Source of the DNA: Symbiodinium microadriaticum
Taxonomy: Eukaryota > Sar > Dinophyceae > Suessiales > Symbiodiniaceae
DNA: 64,000 bases
Direction: 5' to 3'
NCBI GenBank assembly: GCA_001939145.1
Contig: LSRX01000414.1
Coordinates: forward strand, 306,508 to 370,507
Numbering within the stretch: position 1 is the first letter of the stretch; each line of letters starts with the position of its first letter. The notes below the pieces were generated by a model. The model was not told the origin of the DNA. It saw only the letters and a list, made by a program, of their open reading frames with translations, and made no database searches. Made by a program: the position numbers and the translations under genes. Below, one piece after another: positions 23,550 to 30,400 of the stretch.

Positions 23550-26500
23550 CTGCTGCAGCTGCTACGCAACGTCAGGCGGACTCCGGGGGAGAACAGAACC
23601 CTAAACCGGCGGGGGAGAACAGAACCCTAAACCCTAAACTCTCAACCACGATTCTGCAAGCCTTTAAACCCTGAACATCCCTGAACATATGACATCCGGA
23701 CCCGTAAACCCAAAGCCTCATAGGACTCTTATAAGGACCCCTGAAATCCGTATTTTTTTGGCAGGCTGCTGCTGGGAACGTTGGGTCCCAGTGCCGCCGG
23801 GGTTGGCTCGCTATAGACCCAGGCTGGCTGTACCTGACCGTATGGGAGTTGCTGAGCAATTTCCTTGCTTTCTGGGTCCTGAATGGCTCCCTAAACCCTA
23901 AACCCTAAACCCAAAAACTTCCGATAAGGGTTTTACATGCAAATAGGAGGTTTCTACAAGTCAGGGATCCGTCTTTGAGGGTCCCAAAGCAAGGATCCCA
24001 CTATCTATGAGACCCTAAACCCTAAACCCCCCTAAACCACCAAAAATACATCTGAATCTAGGACTAAGGTTTGTTTGGGGTTTTGGGTTGGGGCTTGTAG
24101 GGCTTTGGATCTCCAGGACAGGGCTTTCGGGATCACGGGGGTTTAGGGAAATTTTGCATCTTTTGACGTGCGGGTAAAGAGGCATTCCGCGGTGCAAGCC
24201 CTAACGCGGTAAACCCTCAAACCCTAAACCCCTAAACCCTTAAACCCCTAACCCCTAAACCCCTAAACCCCTAAAGCCCTTACTGCAAGGCTTCCGGGGA
24301 ATCGGAGAAAGACTGAGGGGCAAGGTAACAAATCGCGCTGCAAAAAAAGGCGCCCCTGAAGCCCCCAATAAATCAAAGGACCGACAGGGCAGCTAGAAGG
24401 AGAGTAGGCCGAAAAAGATGCGGTTCTGGTGCTTTGTTCATGAACTCCTCGTTGCCGTGCTCAGTGAGAGGGCAGGGCAGGGCATGCAAAGATCCCGCTT
24501 CAAGAAACCAGTCTGCATGGTTTCCCCTAACCTATTTGATTTAGAGTCCCCAACGACACTGATGTCCACCCGTCGGCCTCGAACCCTGAACCTTACACCC
24601 CAACGGTTTGGAACGTAAGCATTTGGGGCTCCGAGCTTCAGGATAAAGGCTACATGAAGAACAACGAATCCTACCAACAAGCCTGCCTTATCGAACCCTG
24701 ACAGACCGCAAAGTCCCAAAAAACTCTACTAATCGCTCTATAACCACTGAACCCTAGACCCCCATATGTGTGTACATGTATATATATATATATATATGTG
24801 TGTATATATATATAAAATATACAGAAACATATATACATATATACTTATATACATAAACACATATGTATACATAACGAAAAGCTCCAAATGCCAAGGCCGA
24901 GATGCCAGAGTTGGCAGGAGACCCAGCCTCGCCCAAGACCAGAATTGCGGGATGGAGCTGACGTTCTGCAGGCCCCTCCGGTTTTTTGGGTTTTTTTTGG
25001 GGTGGGTTTTTGGGTTTAGGGCTTTAAGTTTAGGGTTTTAGGGTTTAGGGCTTAGGGCTTTTGGGGTTTAGGGCTTTAGGGGTTTAGGGTTTAGTGTTTA
25101 GGGTTTCGGGGTTTGGGGCTTTTGGGGTTTTAGGGGTTTAGGGTTTAGGGCTTTAGGGCTTTAGGGCTTTAGGGGTTCAGGGTTTAGAGTTTTAGGTTCG
25201 GTCTCTTGGGGCTTTTTGGGGTTCAGGGCTTTAGGGGCTTAGGTTTAGGGTCACGGGTTGCCCTCTTTACGGTTGTTGGGCTTTTCGTCTGGAGGCTACA
25301 TGGGATCACCTGGGTCTTAGCAACAAAAAAGCTCCCCTGGAAACCTGAAATAATGAAGCCCGTAAAGAAACAAACAGTCATAGCAAGGCCCTGGCTTCGG
25401 CCTCTCATCTAAACGCAAGATTTCAAAAGTCGTGGCCTGTAGGGTTTAGGGTTTAGGGTTAAAACATGCGTGCAAGTGCACCCCGAATGCATACCAACGA
25501 CAATTTGTCATGTCCGCCCCCTAGACAGAAGCATTATAGGCTATAGGGGCTTTAATAATTAGAATAGGGTTTTGGAGCCCATTATACTATAACAGTACTA
25601 AAGGAACCCTAAAACTATGGTTAACCGGGATGATCCAATTTTCGGAGCCCCCTTCCCCAATGGAACCCAACGAGTCGGGTACACCAAAGCATCAAGAACC
25701 ATCTCCGTAACTCTTGGGGAAACTTAGCTTAATTCTTGGGAGAATTTAGAGCCCAAAGACATGAGTAGCTTTCCGTCGGGATTGGAGATGGAGAGGGCAA
25801 GTTTGACGCAGTGGTCGTATGGATGCTGTATGGGCTTTGACCCAGGCGCCTATACCCTGAACCCCCAAACTCGCTAAACCCCTAAACCCCTAAGCCCGAA
25901 ACCCCTAAACCCCTAAACCCCTAAACCCCTAACCCCTAAACCCCTAAACCCCAAAACCCTAAACCCCGAAACCCCAAAACCCTAAAACCCTTAATCCCTA
26001 AAGGCCCTAAACCCCTAAACCCTAAACCCTTAAATCCCTAAAGGCTTTAAGGAACCTAAGCCAAAGGCTTCCAAGTCACCGGTGCCCGAAGGCCCCACTC
26101 CAGGCGAAGTTGGCGTTCTCCTCGATGTCTCGGTCATAGGCCTAGGAGAGGCAAGGGGGCTTCGAGGTTAGAGGGTTTCAGGGTTTAGGGTTTAGGGTTC
26201 AGGGTTTAGGGTTTCAAGTTTAGGGTTTATAGGGTTCAGGGTTTAGGGCTTAGGGTTTCAAGTTTAGGGTTTAGGGTTTTGGCTTTTGGGTTTAGTCTCT
26301 TCGCATAAGGCAGGTAAAGCACAACTGGCTAGCAAAGGGCAAGAAGTCCGCCCGAACCGTACTAGACTGGAGAAACCTGTGTACTTACAACCTACCGAGT
26401 GTGGTTACTTCGATAGTTCCGCAACAAAAGCACAACAACGTAACCAAAACTGACACCCATCTTACCTACTTAGGCTCTACAACAAGATAAGCGCAAAGTG

Positions 26501-27006
26501 CAAGGTTGCAATTTGCAACCCACCAAACTCCAAGCGTTAGGCCCGTAGTTATCCTTAGGATCCGTCTTGCACATCCTTATGCTCCCGAAGCTTGAAGCGC
26601 GACTCGGGCCTAAGTTCTAAATCTACACGGACCTATCGCTCACATACACCCCCCAAAACGGCAAACAACCTGCAACACGACTCGAAAGCGTCAAAACACT
26701 GGATACTTCGGACCTTCCAACCCCAAAGCCCGACCCCTCAAACCCTTCCGGCGCCCAAGCAGGAACCCAGAAATCCTGAATTCTTACAGAAATGATCCTT
26801 TGCAAGGTCTTGTGAACAACCTCTGCAGACTCTACAGTAGCCCATGAGACGCGTTTTAGAAACTTCGCAACGCAGCCGACTGCTCCCACCTCCTGCAGGG
26901 CGAACTCCACATCTTGCTGGAGCAAGCCCATGCTGAGCACCGTAAAGGACAGCAACAGCAGAATGGTCCAGGGCAGCTGGAGAAAGTTTTGCTCTGTGTC
27001 AATCTC
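1..27006 (-). CDS. Polycystin (PKD2/TRPP-like) cation channel gene, 3' part, at least 23 exons
   Basis: The span holds a chain of short minus-strand exons that together spell the polycystin channel plan: S1 helix, large extracellular polycystin domain, S2, the WN-x-x-D motif at the start of S3, an S4 ending in QPRLAIVT, an S4-S5 linker with S5, a pore loop ending in GE, and an S6 reading [14 protein letters not shown] (human PKD2 has LLNMFLAIINDTYS here). In the family such proteins are tetrameric, Ca2+-permeable cation channels of cilia, ER or plasma membrane. Most codons in the exons end in G or C, unlike the introns. Phase runs without a break through exons 1-5 and through exons 12-19. The gene continues past the left edge, so the C-terminus is missing, and the start codon was not found. 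Introns are long and contain telomere-like tracts, hairpins and microsatellites. Family assignment is firm; individual exon limits are inferred. Confidence 0.85.
61..134 (-). CDS. Polycystin exon: start of cytosolic C-terminus
   Basis: After a cccgccag acceptor the frame reads [20 protein letters not shown] then QLSA and stays open to the window edge. It continues S6 as YSL-EKASEL. A GTGGCC donor after codon 15 (position 90) is possible, in which case the exon is 90-134. The first eight bases repeat the first eight bases of the preceding intron. Confidence 0.75.
163..209. repeat. 47-bp dispersed repeat, copy 1
   Basis: T-run, then CCCTCCCACTTAGCAAGGAC and GAGCCCGCATTGCAGGGT. A second copy is at 38645-38689 and the first 20 bases recur at 47561. 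Confidence 0.75.
215..322. repeat. Telomere-like array (TTTAGGG)n, degenerate
   Basis: About 14 TTTAGGG, TTTAGGGG and CTTAGGGG units on the plus strand. Confidence 0.9.
361..420. repeat. Family 1 foldback element, 60 bp
   Basis: A near-perfect palindrome with arms CCAGGTACCTACTA and its complement. A second copy is at 19669-19727. Both are followed by AGGGTTAGG. Confidence 0.85.
1013..1125. repeat. Telomere-like array (CCCTAAA)n, opposite orientation
   Basis: CCCTAAA units broken by CCCTATAAA variants. Orientation is reversed relative to the 215 array. Confidence 0.9.
1606..1800. repeat. Degenerate tandem GGTTCCTATAAAGG repeats
   Basis: At least six diverged copies of GGTTCCTATAAAGG-like units, including two CTTTAAAGGGAGCTATA copies at 1611 and 1642. 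Confidence 0.7.
1913..1992. repeat. Family 2 foldback element, 80 bp
   Basis: Arms GGCCCCTAAGTAGTTCC and complement around a loop containing ATCCTATAAGGTAATCCC. Confidence 0.85.
2161..2220 (-). CDS. Polycystin exon: S6
   Basis: Twenty codons, [20 protein letters not shown], phase 0-0, acceptor aaccctag made of a telomere-like unit. It is the S6 signature of polycystins. Alignment with PKD2 (DTYSEVKSDL against [11 protein letters not shown]) puts the exon end after CTG, so the intron starts with GA (gagaag). Confidence 0.92.
2218..2425. repeat. Telomere-like array, mixed orientation
   Basis: TTTAGGG units with a short CCCTAAA block at 2343-2370. It directly abuts the S6 exon and supplies its splice acceptor. 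Confidence 0.88.
3066..3113 (-). CDS. Polycystin exon: selectivity region and first half of S6
   Basis: Sixteen codons in phase 0-0, [16 protein letters not shown], acceptor gttcgtag, donor GTGCCT. With the Gly expected from a small missed upstream exon this gives the pore G-E and then the start of S6. It joins the S6 exon as [13 protein letters not shown], a continuous helix. Confidence 0.82.
4335..4401. repeat. Unassigned foldback element, 67 bp
   Basis: Arms CCCAAAGGGTCCAAGTA and complement TACTTGAACCCTTTGGG, loop GGGGGCCTAAGTAGCTAC. Confidence 0.78.
4668..4803. repeat. Microsatellite (CACG/CA)n and (ACTC)n
   Basis: A CA/CG run followed by about 14 ACTC units and a second CA run. Confidence 0.95.
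5471..5558 (-). CDS. Polycystin exon: S5-pore turret and pore helix start
   Basis: After a ccctag acceptor the frame reads [20 protein letters not shown] then GIKSQF. The FG...F-S pattern before the pore helix is typical of the family. The segment between S5 and FFG is some ten residues longer than in PKD2. The donor is unclear: GTTTCT at 5470 or a GC start at 5476. Confidence 0.78.
7173..7269 (-). CDS. Polycystin exon: S4-S5 linker and S5
   Basis: Acceptor gcgtttctccag, then [20 protein letters not shown] and [12 protein letters not shown]. It lines up residue for residue with PKD2 TTMSRCAKDLFGF and the S5 helix after it. The donor is GTTGAT and leaves phase 1, accepted by the pore exon. 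Confidence 0.92.
7529..7588 (-). CDS. Polycystin exon: S4
   Basis: Exactly 20 codons, [20 protein letters not shown], after an actcatctcag acceptor. The [14 protein letters not shown] string is a typical polycystin S4. Spacing to the next exon in the family requires the exon to end after ACG, so the intron starts with GA (ACG|gacaga). Confidence 0.92.
8990..9069. repeat. Foldback element, CCTCCATTTTTC arms
   Basis: TTTGCCTCCATTTTTCTTCC pairs with GGAGGAAAAATAGAGGCAAA. Pieces of the same word recur at 8628 and 9148, on either side of the plus-strand WN exon. Confidence 0.75.
9173..9239 (+). CDS. Plus-strand exon-like segment: second polycystin S3 with WN motif
   Basis: After a ctccactttccag acceptor the plus strand reads [20 protein letters not shown] then C, with 15 successive codons ending in G or C. 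PWNLLE followed by a hydrophobic helix is the polycystin S3 pattern. It lies antisense inside an intron of the minus-strand channel, whose own WN exon is at 14331-14387. A GA donor would end it at 9239. Minus-strand frames over these bases look worse. Confidence 0.5.
9492..9583. repeat. Family 3 foldback element
   Basis: Left arm TGGGTAGTTC, right arm complement, inner block TACGGCACCCTTATAAAA. Arms are somewhat diverged. Confidence 0.75.
9664..9708 (-). CDS. Probable polycystin exon: segment before S4
   Basis: Fifteen codons in phase 0-0 read [15 protein letters not shown] between a catcccag acceptor and a GTCTAT donor. The phase agrees with both neighbours and the hydrophobic start suits the beginning of S4. 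Its short length keeps confidence moderate. Confidence 0.55.
10031..10084 (+). CDS. Plus-strand exon candidate, 17 codons
   Basis: [17 protein letters not shown] after the strong acceptor tccgtcttccaacag, with a GTGGCC donor. It follows the plus-strand WN segment by 0.8 kb and might belong to the same antisense fragment. Confidence 0.4.
10764..11107. repeat. Tandem duplication of about 176 bp
   Basis: Copies 10764-10936 and 10940-11107, over 90% alike, each with CATATACATATACATCCGCG, a CA run, and a TGCATGCGCACTTACATAG end. Confidence 0.9.
11285..11436. repeat. (TTTATA)n and (AT)n microsatellite
   Basis: TTTATA units to 11330, then AT/ATAC runs. Confidence 0.95.
11502..11830. repeat. (ACACCT)n minisatellite, about 320 bp
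   Basis: About 50 units of ACACCT with ACCTTC, CTGCACCT and ACACCC variants. The unit resembles a permuted telomere-type CCTACA repeat. Open frames here are repeat artefacts. Confidence 0.95.
11937..12006 (-). CDS. Polycystin exon: S3-S4 linker
   Basis: Acceptor catgcccag, one base plus 23 codons: [20 protein letters not shown] then ACT, donor GTGCCT. The amphipathic segment with Trp corresponds to the PKD2 stretch before S4 (HLAYWQIQFNN). Phase matches both neighbours. Confidence 0.75.
12922..12977 (+). CDS. Plus-strand exon candidate, 18 codons
   Basis: [18 protein letters not shown] after the strong acceptor gcctctctcccacag, with almost all codons ending in G or C and a GC donor. Function not recognised. 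Confidence 0.42.
13348..13427 (-). CDS. Polycystin exon: S3 helix
   Basis: After an atcaag acceptor the frame reads [20 protein letters not shown] then TQAGDQ, 26 codons plus two bases. It is a single membrane helix right after the WN motif, as S3 is. The donor GTCTAA leaves phase 2, which exon 11937-12006 accepts. Confidence 0.88.
13934..14248. repeat. Two telomere-like arrays facing each other
   Basis: CCCTAAA units at 13934-14050, then TTTAGGG/TTTTAGGG with TTCTAGGG variants at 14149-14248: a large imperfect inverted repeat in an intron. Confidence 0.88.
14331..14387 (-). CDS. Polycystin exon: WN motif, start of S3
   Basis: Nineteen codons read [19 protein letters not shown]. The next exon starts VDW, giving FWNLVDWLS, the family's W-N-x-x-D signature with exact spacing. 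For that join the intron must begin with GC (CTA|gcctcc), so this is a GC-AG intron. The acceptor is tacggaag. Confidence 0.88.
15154..15249 (-). CDS. Polycystin exon: end of S2 and S2-S3 loop
   Basis: Thirty-two codons in phase 0-0 start [20 protein letters not shown]. The acceptor is actcgcag and the donor GTATGT. Human PKD2 has a similar charged helix (EEILEIRIHKL) just before its WN-x-x-D motif. The join to exon 14331-14387 keeps phase. Confidence 0.8.
15700..15793. repeat. Family 3 foldback element, 94 bp
   Basis: The best copy: arms TATGGGTAGTTCTCTAAATT against TAGAGAACTACCCATA, inner TACGGCACCCTTATAAAA. Confidence 0.88.
15994..16035 (-). CDS. Possible polycystin exon: S2 helix
   Basis: Fourteen codons in phase 0-0 read [14 protein letters not shown] between a cattgccag acceptor and a GTTGGG donor. 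Joined to the next exon it gives [16 protein letters not shown], which resembles the S2 end of PKD2 that runs into a charged helix. Codons are less biased than in other exons, so this is tentative. Confidence 0.5.
16327..16441 (-). CDS. Polycystin exon: last ectodomain segment
   Basis: Donor GTAAGA is strong; acceptor is tgtctgag. The frame reads [20 protein letters not shown], then [18 protein letters not shown]. In the family the last part of the ectodomain is a beta-strand rich piece of this type that returns to the membrane before S2. A longer frame runs on beyond the donor but with poorer codon use. Confidence 0.7.
16669..16737. repeat. Tandem pair related to family 2 arm
   Basis: Two 36-bp-spaced copies of a unit starting GTAGTTCCTTTTTGGTATAA, sharing the family 2 arm but without the opposite arm. 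Confidence 0.75.
16821..16902 (-). CDS. Polycystin exon: ectodomain, aromatic-rich
   Basis: Acceptor ttttcctcag and donor GTACAG are both good. The favoured frame is [20 protein letters not shown] then FTDRSVQ, one base plus 27 codons. A second frame is open and would join both neighbours in phase; the favoured one has better codon use and looks like the family's W-x-D-x-x-T region. Confidence 0.62.
17270..17352 (-). CDS. Polycystin exon: Cys-rich ectodomain
   Basis: A tctcgcag acceptor and a GTATGATT donor flank 27 codons reading [20 protein letters not shown] then CLCDWRP. Three cysteines and two Asp/Trp pairs indicate an extracellular segment. Codon use is strongly G/C-ending. Confidence 0.65.
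18008..18080 (-). CDS. Polycystin exon: ectodomain helix
   Basis: Acceptor gcttcag, donor GTACGC. One base plus 24 codons read [20 protein letters not shown] and RLQE. The helix with a Trp near its end resembles the ectodomain segment before the family's W-x-D turn. The phase to the next recognised exon does not match, so a small exon is probably missed between them. Confidence 0.62.
18490..18554 (-). CDS. Probable polycystin exon: ectodomain helix
   Basis: After a tttatgtag acceptor the frame reads [20 protein letters not shown] with nearly all codons ending in G or C. An amphipathic helix here fits the ectodomain. The donor would be of the GC type. The opposite strand also has an open frame ending in a stop, which is the main competing reading. 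Confidence 0.55.
18981..19064 (-). CDS. Probable polycystin exon: ectodomain, frame uncertain
   Basis: The exon follows a ccctaagcccag acceptor. One frame gives [20 protein letters not shown]; a second frame is also open, so the reading is unsure. Its place between clear ectodomain exons and its codon use support coding. The donor may be GC at 18980. Confidence 0.45.
19669..19727. repeat. Family 1 foldback element, 59 bp
   Basis: Same arms as 361-420, with a diverged centre (GAGCCCCCAGGGCC region). It lies in the intron 37 bases beyond exon 19764-19828. Confidence 0.85.
19764..19828 (-). CDS. Polycystin exon: ectodomain
   Basis: The acceptor has a good pyrimidine tract (actttcttcttag). The reading is [19 protein letters not shown] and on, entered in the phase left by the preceding exon to give a linking Asp. 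The donor is uncertain; a GC start after ATC CGG is the simplest. A family 1 hairpin lies 37 bases downstream in the intron. Confidence 0.6.
19848..19994. repeat. (AT)n and (GATATA)n microsatellite
   Basis: AT runs followed by about 13 GATATA/GATATG units. Confidence 0.95.
20815..20869 (-). CDS. Polycystin exon: ectodomain with Cys
   Basis: Eighteen codons plus one base read [18 protein letters not shown], after an acceptor cttcggcag and before GTCTTG. It continues the previous exon in phase (LSQQ-IAADV) and provides the cysteine that follows the Q-x-R segment in the family. It leaves phase 1, which the next exon accepts. Confidence 0.72.
21199..21285 (-). CDS. Polycystin exon: ectodomain
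   Basis: Twenty-nine codons in phase 0-0 read [20 protein letters not shown] and then GRVMGLSQQ. Almost every codon ends in G or C. The acceptor is aatctag and the donor GTTTAA. In polycystins the helix after LLPxL leads to a G-x-x-x-L-x-Q segment, and this exon fits that place. The initial ATG is internal to the gene, not a start. Confidence 0.75.
21725..21767 (+). CDS. Plus-strand exon candidate with consensus donor
   Basis: [14 protein letters not shown], acceptor gtgctaaag, donor GTGAGT. It pairs with the 21-base exon at 21845 across a 77-base GT-AG intron. Confidence 0.42.
21845..21865 (+). CDS. Plus-strand 21-base micro-exon candidate
   Basis: EPDGISL between tagctctattcag and GTAAGT, both consensus, in phase with the exon at 21725-21767 ([10 protein letters not shown]). 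Confidence 0.4.
23029..23121. repeat. Family 2 foldback element, 93 bp
   Basis: Arms CCGTAGGCCCCTAAGTAGTT and complement, about 28 bp each, loop as in the 1913 copy. Confidence 0.88.
23189..23285. repeat. Family 4 foldback element, 97 bp
   Basis: Arms GGCTCCATGTGCCCATAGAG and complement; inner TAGATACTTATAGATCTTAA. Confidence 0.83.
23512..23550. repeat. (GA)n microsatellite
   Basis: GAGAGG then GA repeats. Confidence 0.95.
24198..24280. repeat. Telomere-like array (CCCCTAAA)n
   Basis: Around ten CCCTAAA/CCCCTAAA units. Confidence 0.88.
24876..24965 (-). CDS. Polycystin exon: start of extracellular polycystin domain
   Basis: Thirty codons in phase 0-0 begin [20 protein letters not shown]. 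The family signature after S1 is a short helix of the type I-x-x-F-W-x-W-L...LLP-x-L, which this matches closely. The acceptor is cctgcag and the donor is GTTATG. It lies 1.9 kb downstream of the S1 exon. Confidence 0.85.
25010..25255. repeat. Telomere-like array (TTTAGGG)n, long
   Basis: About 25 degenerate TTTAGGG units, many as GGGCTTTA. The intron strand is G-rich here, the opposite of 25855-26045. Confidence 0.88.
25541..25610. repeat. Family 5 element, one side
   Basis: GGGGCTTTAATAATTAGAAT then AGGGTTTTGGAGCCC and ATTATACTATA. The right arm is not clear. Confidence 0.65.
25855..26045. repeat. Telomere-like array (CCCCTAAA)n, long
   Basis: More than 20 units, mainly CCCCTAAA. Confidence 0.9.
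26170..26290. repeat. Telomere-like array (TTTAGGG)n
   Basis: About 14 units with TTCAGGG and TTCAAGTTTAGGG variants; with the array just before it, an inverted pair. Confidence 0.88.
26890..27006 (-). CDS. Polycystin exon: S1 transmembrane helix
   Basis: This exon encodes 39 residues in phase 0-0, starting [13 protein letters not shown] and running into a hydrophobic helix, [17 protein letters not shown], then QDVEFALQE. It is bounded by a ggccag acceptor and a GTGGGA donor. A basic or polar stretch, then one helix, then the ectodomain is the polycystin S1 arrangement. It joins exon 24876-24965 in frame as [14 protein letters not shown], which is how the family enters its extracellular domain. 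Confidence 0.85.
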
Positions 27007-27433
27007 CTGGCCCAGGGTTTAGGGTTTAGGGTTTACGTTGAAGACGAGGTGTCACAGAAACTGACTTTTGTTGTGCTTCAGAAGGTTCTTGCCACTGACC
27101 GTGTGCATCGACTATGGCTATGGCAACGATTAACGAATTCCTTGGCAAGAAATCTCTAGAACCTCTATAGCCCCCAAGGAGCTCACTATGCGAGATTAGG
27201 GCTCCTAAACTAATCTAAGGATACCGTCTGTGGTATCATTTCCGGGTAGAAGCCTGGAGGCTGTCGTCTCTGAGCTCAGACTCTGAGTTGCTTTGGAGGG
27301 GGGGAGGTTTGGGAAGAGCGGGCAGGGTGTATCCCCTATACCCAGCGTTGCTTGAGGCCGTCAGATTTCCGGGGCTTCATGGAGGTCTCAATTTAAGGCG
27401 ACACCCCACAAGAATTCCATGAGGGCACTGAAC

Positions 27434-27481
27434 TTCGATCTTTCGGCAGGTCACATTGCGTATGTAGTCGAGGTAGACATT
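27434..27481 (-). CDS. Exon candidate, 16 codons
   Basis: NVYLDYIRNVTCRKIE between a tcccacag acceptor and a GTTCAG donor, phase 0-0. It lies just upstream of the S1 exon and could be the channel's cytosolic N-terminus. The surrounding frame is open in both directions, so limits are uncertain. Confidence 0.45.
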
Positions 27482-30400
27482 CTGTGGGACACCCACGATG
27501 GTTGCAACTTCTGCACAGGATGTGACCTCGGCTTGCGAATCTTGTGGCACGGCGTGCAAGAAAGCCACTGGAGAGCCAAATCAGTTCTCATGGCTTTTGT
27601 GGCTGCGTTGCGGGCACCCGATGAAGGATACCCTAAACCCCTAAATCCCTAAACCCCTAAACCCCTAAACCCTAAACCCTAAACCCCTAAACCACTAAAC
27701 CCCTAAACCCCTAAACCCCTAAACCCCTAACCCCCTAAATCCTAAACCCCTAAAACCCTAAACAACGTCTAGCCCTTTTTTTTTTGAAGCTCGAGGCGCT
27801 GAGCTCCAGGTTTCCCAAAACGCTTCAGCGCCTTTGAAAGGGGTCATCTGCAGCCCTTGCACTCCCAAAGGCTCCATAGGGCTTAGGGGTTTAGGGGTTT
27901 AGGGTTGAGGGTCCATGTACCTTTATAGTAGATACTTTGGCTTTAAAGGGGTCCCTATGTAGGTAAAATTTGAAGTCTAAGTATCTACGATATGGGCACA
28001 TGGAGCCGTAGGGACTGTGCCCCAGTGTCACCCCCAAGACCCCCCTCCGGGCCTCCTGAACTGCCATGAGCTCTGAAAAAACTTTGGGATCTCCGAGCTC
28101 TATAGCTTTAGGGTTTAGGGCTTAGGGTTTTGATAGTACTAAAACATGATGATCTCCAGAAAGGATCCCTTTCAAGTCGCGGGGTTTCACCCAAGTCTGA
28201 AGGAGAACCCAGGCCTCAGACTTCAGACGAGCCGCTTTTTGGCTGTTTAGGCGGTCGACTGCCTTTTTGACAGCCTGAACTGCAGCAGGTTTTTACTGGC
28301 AGGTACGCATCATAGGGCTCTGGCTTCGCAGCAACGGCTTTTGAACGCTTTGGTTGCCTGCTCGGGGGGTGTTTAGTTTAGCCTCGGATGTTCAGTTTTG
28401 GGCGATGCCTTTCGGGTGGGAGGGCAGGTTCCAACGAATCGGGGAGGACAATAAGCAGGGATAAGGTTCTTTCATGTTCTTTGTGGCCTCTATGCGCTCT
28501 TATAGGTTCCTTGCCCTGGGGATGTCCCAAGTACAAGCAGTCCCTGCACTCTCCGACTTAAGGCAATGGAAGCCTTTTGATTGTTGCGATTGGGTTGACA
28601 CCTCTGGCAGCCCTCAATGACAAAAGCCTGGCAAGATGCACCCTGAATTCAACAGATGTTCATCCTGTGTGGATAATGTTTTCGCAGCAATCCGGTATTC
28701 TATTCTACCCGGTCATACTATGTTCCTATACTGTTGTGCTGTATTATATCATAAGACATCATAGTGTACCATCTTGTGCTATACTATTAGACTATGATGT
28801 TTCATTATGCCGTACTATATTACTCTATGTTTTACTTTATTGCAAAACACGTTATATGATATATAGCGGTAAAAGATTCGTTAATATGGCGTGATATGCT
28901 TAACTTCAGGTCGTATTATACCATATTATACTACTAAATCATCTTATGTTGTATTACAGTATACTGTACTGCATTGTATCAAGTTGAAATATGATGTACT
29001 GCATTGCGTCAGTTTGGCATACAGTTGCTATACCGTACTATGCTGCTGTACATCTTTGTTATACTATGTGACGTACTGTAGCAGATTATATTGTGCTATG
29101 GTACTATATGATACTATGTTGTATCATGTTATAGTCTACCATGGTGTCTTCTAGATTCTAGTTTTGTGTAGTACCCCAGAATACCACATGTTACAACATA
29201 CTATATTGCGTTCTATTGTATGCTATTCTATTCGGTTGTGTGTTGCATGACGTTCTTTTTCATAAGACACACACATACATGCCCACATACACGCATACAT
29301 ACACACGTACTTACACACATACATACACACACACATACATACATACATACATACGTACATACATACATACATACATACATGCATACATGTACGCTCCAAC
29401 TCTCTTAGGACTGCGAACGATCAAACCACATGATTGGCATGTAAGGGTCCAAGTTTAGAGTTTTAGGGTTAAGGTTGAGGGGTTCGGGGCACAGGGTTCA
29501 GGCTTTGGGAGTTTAAGGCCAAGGGTTTCGGCACGGGTAGAATTTTGGAATCAGCACGTGCTACATGTGCATAGAACCTCAGCCTCAGCTTTGCCGAAAC
29601 ACCACATCAGACACATCAACCTCTGCAAAGCTTAAAACCCGAAGTTAATTCTGCCCGGCGGCAACATCTTTCCGTATTTGGTTGTCTTCGGGATCAAAGT
29701 GCCTAGGCCCAAGCACCCACGAGGTCAATGTGCACTTTGTCGAACATACAAAACACTTCCCACGACCATGCCTGTCGTTTCTGTACTGCCTTAGTAGCAG
29801 CCCATGCATCGCTGTGTTAGCGCCTCTGCGAACAAAACTAACGCTATGGCTGGTTGGGTAGAACGCCTAGTTATAACTTTTATTGGTTCTTAGATGTGAC
29901 TTGTCTGCTTCCCCACAAAGCATCTTAATTGTAACTTTTTCCGTCTTAAACACACCGGATCTCTGCAGGAGGTGGCACAGCACGCATCTTACAGTACTTA
30001 TGACTTTCTTTGGCTCTATTTCGGAGCCTGCCATGCTGGGCCCAAGGGTTCCTTCTGGGTTTACTCCTCAGGGTTTTCGTTTTCGGCCGAAGGTTCCTGC
30101 TGGGCCGGTCTTCAGGGTTTTCGTCTTCGGCTTAAAGGTTTCCTGCGGGGTTTACTCCTCAGGGTTGTCGTCTTCGGCCAGTGCATGCAGGGTATACTCC
30201 TTGGGGATTTTCGTCTTTCGTAGAAGCTTCGTGCTGGGTTTACTCCTTGCAGTTTTCATCTTCGGCCAAAGGGGGGGGAGGGGACTTCCCACTGCTGTGC
30301 AGCAAGCCCGGACGCAGGAACAGATTATCTCTAAGAGGAAAAGAAGTTACATCTAGGAAGAATAACAGTGACAACTCCGGCTGCCACCAACTCGTTGGGG

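Larger units (their letters stand above)
21286..24875 (-). other. Longest intron of the channel gene, 3.6 kb
   Basis: The flanking exons join in phase, so no channel exon is needed here. It holds the plus-strand exon pair at 21.7-21.9 kb, family 2 and family 4 hairpins within 70 bp of each other, the GA run and several CCCTAAA arrays. Confidence 0.6.
24966..26889 (-). other. Intron between S1 and the ectodomain
   Basis: Mainly telomere-like DNA: a long G-rich array (25010-25255), a family 5 element, a long C-rich array (25855-26045) and another G-rich array (26170-26290). No exon needed or seen. Confidence 0.65.

Noticed and set aside
29268-29390. CRISPR-like array
   Set aside because: Short simple ACAT repeats without unique spacers; the setting is eukaryotic.
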